From: Bacteroidales bacterium UBA2287
GTDB taxonomy: Bacteria; Bacteroidota; Bacteroidia; Bacteroidales; Tenuifilaceae
Length of the DNA stretch: 64,000 bases
NCBI GenBank assembly: GCA_002345675.1
Contig: DDWL01000002.1
Location: forward strand, 51,076-115,075
Reading direction: 5' to 3'
Shown here: one piece after another, positions 60,565 through 64,000 of the stretch
Layout: every line of letters starts with the position of its first letter
How positions within the stretch are numbered: the stretch's first letter is position 1
Position numbers and translations under genes: made by a program
Notes under the pieces: generated by a model
The model's database searches: none
Seen by the model: the letters and a program-made list of their open reading frames with translations, nothing else
What the model was told of the DNA's origin: nothing

Positions 60565-61326
60565 ATGATTAACTACATTATTGCCGAGGACGAAAAACCA
60601 ACAGCCGAAAGGCTGAAAAAAATGGTATCGAGCATTGCGCTAGAGTTCAAACATGTTGCAACGTTCGATTCGGTTACGTCGGCAGTAAAATGGCTCAAAT
60701 CGAATCCGCATCCAAACCTTGCATTTTTCGATATTCAGCTGGCCGACGGGTTAAGCTTCGAGATATTTGAGCAGGTTGAAATCGAATTTCCAGTAATTTT
60801 CACCACAGCCTTTAACGAGTACGCCATAAAGGCGTTTAAGGTGAACAGCATCGACTACTTGCTAAAACCCATCGACGAGGCTGACCTTCAAAAAGCTATT
60901 CAAAAATTTCAAAAGGGATTTTCCCAAAAGCCACAGGCTTTAAATAGTGATTCCATTGCTAAAGCCCTTTCAATGCTTACTAGTACCTTCAAAACTCGTT
61001 TTGTGGTAAAGGTTGGCGAGCATATCCGCATAATTCCTGTTGAAGAAATTGCATGTTTTTTCAGCAGCGAAAAGTACACCTTTATTCGCACAGTGGCAGG
61101 TCGCGATTATGGAATCGATCAAACCCTTGAGCAAGTGGCATTGGCTGTAAGTCCTGAGCAATTTTTCAGGGTTAGTCGCAAGCATATTATTGCCCTTTCG
61201 GCTATTGCCGATATAATATCGTACTCGGGTAGCCGTTTAAAGTTAAAACTTACCGTAAAAACCGACGAGGATATTTTGGTTAGCCGCGAAAAGGTTAGCG
61301 AATTTAAGGAGTGGTTGGATAGGTAG
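60565..61326 (+). CDS. LytTR-family response regulator
   Basis: The 253-residue protein has an N-terminal receiver (INYIIAEDEKPTAERLKK; LAFFDIQLADG with phosphoacceptor Asp56; VIFTTAFNEYAIKAF) and a C-terminal LytTR DNA-binding domain (about 150-253; FVVKVGEHIRIIPVEEIACF and FFRVSRKHIIALSAI). It pairs with the kinase gene 8 bp upstream. LytTR proteins bind direct repeats about 22 bp apart; such a repeat precedes the TonB receptor gene, making that gene a candidate target. Its own downstream genes are an ABC-type pair on the same strand. Confidence 0.95.
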   Translation: MINYIIAEDEKPTAERLKKMVSSIALEFKHVATFDSVTSAVKWLKSNPHPNLAFFDIQLADGLSFEIFEQVEIEFPVIFTTAFNEYAIKAFKVNSIDYLLKPIDEADLQKAIQKFQKGFSQKPQALNSDSIAKALSMLTSTFKTRFVVKVGEHIRIIPVEEIACFFSSEKYTFIRTVAGRDYGIDQTLEQVALAVSPEQFFRVSRKHIIALSAIADIISYSGSRLKLKLTVKTDEDILVSREKVSEFKEWLDR

Positions 61327-61353
61327 AAAAAATATTGATTTTAATAACCTTAA

Positions 61354-61647
61354 ATGAATTATATACAAGGCTTTTTATTTTTTTACCGTAAACTACTTCT
61401 TCCCTCATTGCTGTTTTCGCTTGCAATTGCATTTGTAGGCTTTGTATTTACTGGTATTTTTTCGTTTACTACTGTAAGTATTGGATACTTTTTGCTAACC
61501 CCTTTATTTCAATACTTTATTTACGAATTAAGAAATCCCAACGAATATTTCTTTTATAATAACTTAGGATTAAGTCGATTAAGGCTATGGGTTATGTCGT
61601 TATCCTTAAGTTTTTTAGTATGTGTAATTAGCCTAAAAGTATTTTAA
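61354..61647 (+). CDS. Small membrane protein, candidate mini-permease of an ABC pair
   Basis: The 97-residue protein has three hydrophobic segments: LLLPSLLFSLAIAFVGFVF, TTVSIGYFLLTPLFQYFIY and LWVMSLSLSFLVCVISL. Between the last two is NPNEYFFYNNLGLSRLRLW, which resembles a cytoplasmic coupling helix of ABC exporters. The ATPase gene starts 2 bp after its stop, so the two are coupled. It is 27 bp after the LytTR gene. It is far smaller than a usual ABC permease (five or six helices). No family name recognised; a homomultimeric permease is inference. Confidence 0.7.
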   Translation: MNYIQGFLFFYRKLLLPSLLFSLAIAFVGFVFTGIFSFTTVSIGYFLLTPLFQYFIYELRNPNEYFFYNNLGLSRLRLWVMSLSLSFLVCVISLKVF

Positions 61648-61649
61648 TT

Positions 61650-62294
61650 ATGAGCCAATTGCATGTTGATACTGTTTTAAAAAGCTTTGGTGATAAGCAG
61701 GTACTAACCGATGTTTATTTAACCTGCAGCATTGGTGAAATTATTGGATTAGTTGGCCGAAATGGCTGTGGAAAATCGACACTGCTAAAAATCGTATTTG
61801 GCTCGCTAAGTGCCGACAATAAATTTATAAAAGTTGGTAATAGCATCATAAATGGCTTGCATCATAATCTTATTAAATACTTACCTCAAAGCCACTTCTT
61901 GCCCAATCACATAAAAATTAAAACAATTATTAATCTCTTTTGCAGTAACGAAGGAGCGATTAAAATTTCCGAAAATCCTCTTGTTAAGCCCTTGCTTAAC
62001 AAAAATAGCGGTCAACTTTCGGGTGGCGAAAAAAGGATAGTTGAGATTTTGCTTATTATTTATTCCGAAGCTAAATATATTTTAATCGATGAGCCATTTA
62101 ATGGGGTTTCGCCCATATTTCGGGAGGAAATAAAAAAGTTAATTGTTGAAAATTCAAAAACCAAAGGTTTTATTGTAACCGACCACGACTATCGGAATGT
62201 TTTGAAGATAGCCACACGAACCGTTGTTATGCACGATGGGGGGATAAAAGAGGTAAAAACAACGGATGATTTAGTTCGCTGGGGCTATATTTAA
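61650..62294 (+). CDS. ABC transporter ATP-binding protein
   Basis: The 214-residue protein has Walker A GRNGCGKST, the ABC signature LSGGEKR, Walker B YILIDEPFNG and the H-loop TDHDYRN, all in order. Length is that of a bare nucleotide-binding domain. It is coupled to the 97-residue membrane protein and lies downstream of the LytS/LytTR genes, so expression is probably part of that regulatory unit. It may form an exporter or a signalling complex with the small membrane protein; no larger permease is encoded nearby. Substrate is unknown. Confidence 0.92.
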   Translation: MSQLHVDTVLKSFGDKQVLTDVYLTCSIGEIIGLVGRNGCGKSTLLKIVFGSLSADNKFIKVGNSIINGLHHNLIKYLPQSHFLPNHIKIKTIINLFCSNEGAIKISENPLVKPLLNKNSGQLSGGEKRIVEILLIIYSEAKYILIDEPFNGVSPIFREEIKKLIVENSKTKGFIVTDHDYRNVLKIATRTVVMHDGGIKEVKTTDDLVRWGYI

Positions 62295-62502
62295 TGCTTT
62301 TTTACTTCGTGCATTTCAAACGATTCTGAACTAAATAATGCAATATTTATTTGTCTGTATTTTAACATCTTAACGTAATTTCAAAAATTAGCAAACAATC
62401 CAACCTTTGTATTCTACCAAAATATCACACTTAATAGCCAAATTAAACTTGCAAATTGTGTAATAACCATTTATATTGCAATGAACTATTAGGCTATTTT
62501 CA

Positions 62503-64000
62503 ATGACCTTAACTAAACTAATATCAGTTTTAGTCCTTTTTTTATTAACCCAGGACCTATTTGCTCAAAATACTGTTCCCCAAAACAGAATTGACTCACT
62601 ACAGCAACTTCTTAAAATTTCTGTAGATGATACTGCAAGAGTTAACCTATTAAATAAACTGGCTATTGAGTATAGTCGAATCGACTTAGAAAAGTCTAAG
62701 CTTTACTCACAAACAGCCGATTCGATAAGTACAATTAAAAACTATGCAAAGGGCAAAGCCGAAAGTTTACGAAACATTGGCGTTTACTACATGCGAAAAT
62801 CCGACTTTCCAAACGCATTCAATAATTTAAACTTAGCATTTTCAAAATATCAAGTACTAAAAGATTACAACGGAATGGCAAATTGCCTTCTAAGTATTGG
62901 TGCTACACACAACCAAATGAGTAAATACGATAGCGCTCTTTACTACTATCAAAAATCGCTCGACTACTGGTTTAAAGCAAAACCTATTAACAAAGAAAGA
63001 GTTGCTGCAACTTATAATAATATTGGTCTTGTGTACCGAAAGGAAGGAAACTTACCCATGGCTTTAGATTACTATCAAAAGTCGTTAACACTTAAAGAGG
63101 AAATACACGATAAAGCTGGTGCAAGTGACACGTACAACAATATTGGTGTAATTTATCGCCACTTAAACGACTACCCAAGCGCAATTGAAAACTATAAAAA
63201 ATCGTTAGTAATTCGCAAAGAAATTGGTTTTCAACGTGGTGAAGCGGCGAACTATGGCAATATTGCAATTTCGTTTTTTGAAGATAAACAATTAGATAGC
63301 GCACTTAAATATGCCAATGAATCACTCGTATTAAACTTAGAAATTAACGAAAAAAGGAGTATTGCTTACTCGTTCAATATTTTGGGAGACATATATCTCC
63401 GAAAAAACGATTTAAAATTGGCTCACGACTTCTATGAAAAAGGGTTTAAACAAGCTGAAGAAACAGGAAATCAAACAATTAAAATAAGTACTACTATTGG
63501 TTTAGGTGATGTTAAGTTTAAACAGTCCGATTTTCAAAGGGCGCTTTTCTATGGCAAACAGGCTTATAGTTGGGCAGATAACCTTGGCGATATTTCGATG
63601 ATTAAACTTAGTTCAAAACTTATAGCCGATGCAAGTGCCGCTTTAGGTCGATATAAAGAGGCCTACGAATACCATGTGCTTTATAAATCGTTGAGCGACA
63701 CCATTCAGAACGATGACAATACCAAAAAAATAATTGGGTTAGAGTACGAATTTAAGTACCAAAAAGACAAGGTTGAAAATGAAAAGCTGCAGCTAGAGCA
63801 GCAGGCCAAACTATCAAGACAAAAACAAATTACGCTCACATTTTTCGTAGGATTTTGCTTAGTACTTCTGTTAGTTTTTCTGGTTTTTTCAAATCTAAAA
63901 CGTAAGCAAAGAGACTATCGAATAATTTCAACCCAAAAAGATGAAATTGAGTTAAGAAATAAACTGTTGAATTCTCAAAAGGAGGAAATCCAAACTCAAA
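62503..64000 (+). CDS. TPR-containing transmembrane signalling protein, 3' partial
   Basis: The ATG at 62503 opens a frame that runs past the window end (about 499 residues seen). A signal peptide (TKLISVLVLFLLTQDLFAQ) is followed by about eight to nine TPR motifs (residues 45-400), with repeats such as ALDYYQKSLTLKEE and AIENYKKSLVIRKEIG. A coiled coil (about 415-445) leads to a transmembrane helix (about 447-466; TFFVGFCLVLLLVFLVF) and a second coiled coil. This is the layout of Bacteroidota periplasmic-TPR sensors, whose cytoplasmic part is commonly a histidine kinase, LuxR-type DNA-binding domain or phosphatase; that output lies outside the window. Confidence 0.85.
   Translation, partial: MTLTKLISVLVLFLLTQDLFAQNTVPQNRIDSLQQLLKISVDDTARVNLLNKLAIEYSRIDLEKSKLYSQTADSISTIKNYAKGKAESLRNIGVYYMRKSDFPNAFNNLNLAFSKYQVLKDYNGMANCLLSIGATHNQMSKYDSALYYYQKSLDYWFKAKPINKERVAATYNNIGLVYRKEGNLPMALDYYQKSLTLKEEIHDKAGASDTYNNIGVIYRHLNDYPSAIENYKKSLVIRKEIGFQRGEAANYGNIAISFFEDKQLDSALKYANESLVLNLEINEKRSIAYSFNILGDIYLRKNDLKLAHDFYEKGFKQAEETGNQTIKISTTIGLGDVKFKQSDFQRALFYGKQAYSWADNLGDISMIKLSSKLIADASAALGRYKEAYEYHVLYKSLSDTIQNDDNTKKIIGLEYEFKYQKDKVENEKLQLEQQAKLSRQKQITLTFFVGFCLVLLLVFLVFSNLKRKQRDYRIISTQKDEIELRNKLLNSQKEEIQTQ

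Overview
This 64 kb window is chromosomal DNA from a member of the Bacteroidota, probably an environmental Bacteroidales/Marinilabiliales-type organism. The evidence is: AT-rich DNA; A-rich leaders that mostly lack Shine-Dalgarno sequences; repeated TTTG/TTG...TAnnTTTG promoter boxes, which are typical of this phylum; a TonB receptor with a carboxypeptidase-like N-terminal domain; DUF4369/TlpA-type and DUF3822 proteins; and a zapA-6S RNA-rny (RNase Y) housekeeping block. No phage, plasmid, CRISPR array or canonical insertion sequence is visible.

Layout. 1-6 kb: the end of a DUF368 lipid-carrier transporter, a DUF3108 protein, a surface protein with about 20 short head/tail-fibre-like repeats, a palindromic 77-bp tandem repeat, and a hybrid histidine kinase. 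6-14 kb: a three-gene FecBCD/BtuFCD-type importer, a thiol-disulfide protein, an S9-type hydrolase, an Rpn nuclease bracketed by low-complexity repeats, and an aspartate racemase-family gene. 14-29 kb: a large Na+/H+ antiporter, DUF4130, SDR, cold-shock protein, SlyD, a dicarboxylate symporter, the rsmD-DUF3822 operon, a RecD-like helicase, a cache/HAMP/GAF sensor, msrA and a hotdog thioesterase. 29-38 kb: a TetR regulator, tRNA-Arg(ACG), rplS, a C69 peptidase, anmK, an M23 endopeptidase, a divergent promoter pair, a ZapB-like protein, zapA, 6S RNA and rny.

39-44 kb is a nucleotide-sugar operon (aminotransferase, acetyltransferase, 3-dehydrogenase, 6-dehydrogenase, 4-epimerase). Its gene set is that of UDP-2,3-diacetamido-2,3-dideoxyglucuronate synthesis for a surface glycan. 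44-52.5 kb is a metal-resistance block: two small His-rich accessory proteins, a CusB/CusA/TolC-type efflux pump and two cation diffusion facilitators. 52.9-56.2 kb is a single 1112-residue protein containing two complete carboxyltransferase modules with a 542-residue period. 56-62 kb groups a TonB receptor (preceded by a 15-bp direct repeat on a 22-bp period), a TPR protein, a LytS-type kinase with a LytTR regulator, and a very small ABC system (97-aa membrane protein plus ATPase). The window ends inside a TPR transmembrane signalling protein.

Intergenic gaps hold several families of degenerate short repeats ('ttcagttgttcaaa', 'aagtcgg/gactg', 'aactcaatt', 'acacagag'), including a 51-bp element present twice in opposite orientation. 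Many apparent long ORF starts are TTG codons. At three genes this TTG lies inside or close to the -7 promoter box, so I moved those starts downstream to the first ATG. All functions are inferred by reading translated sequence; no database search was run.
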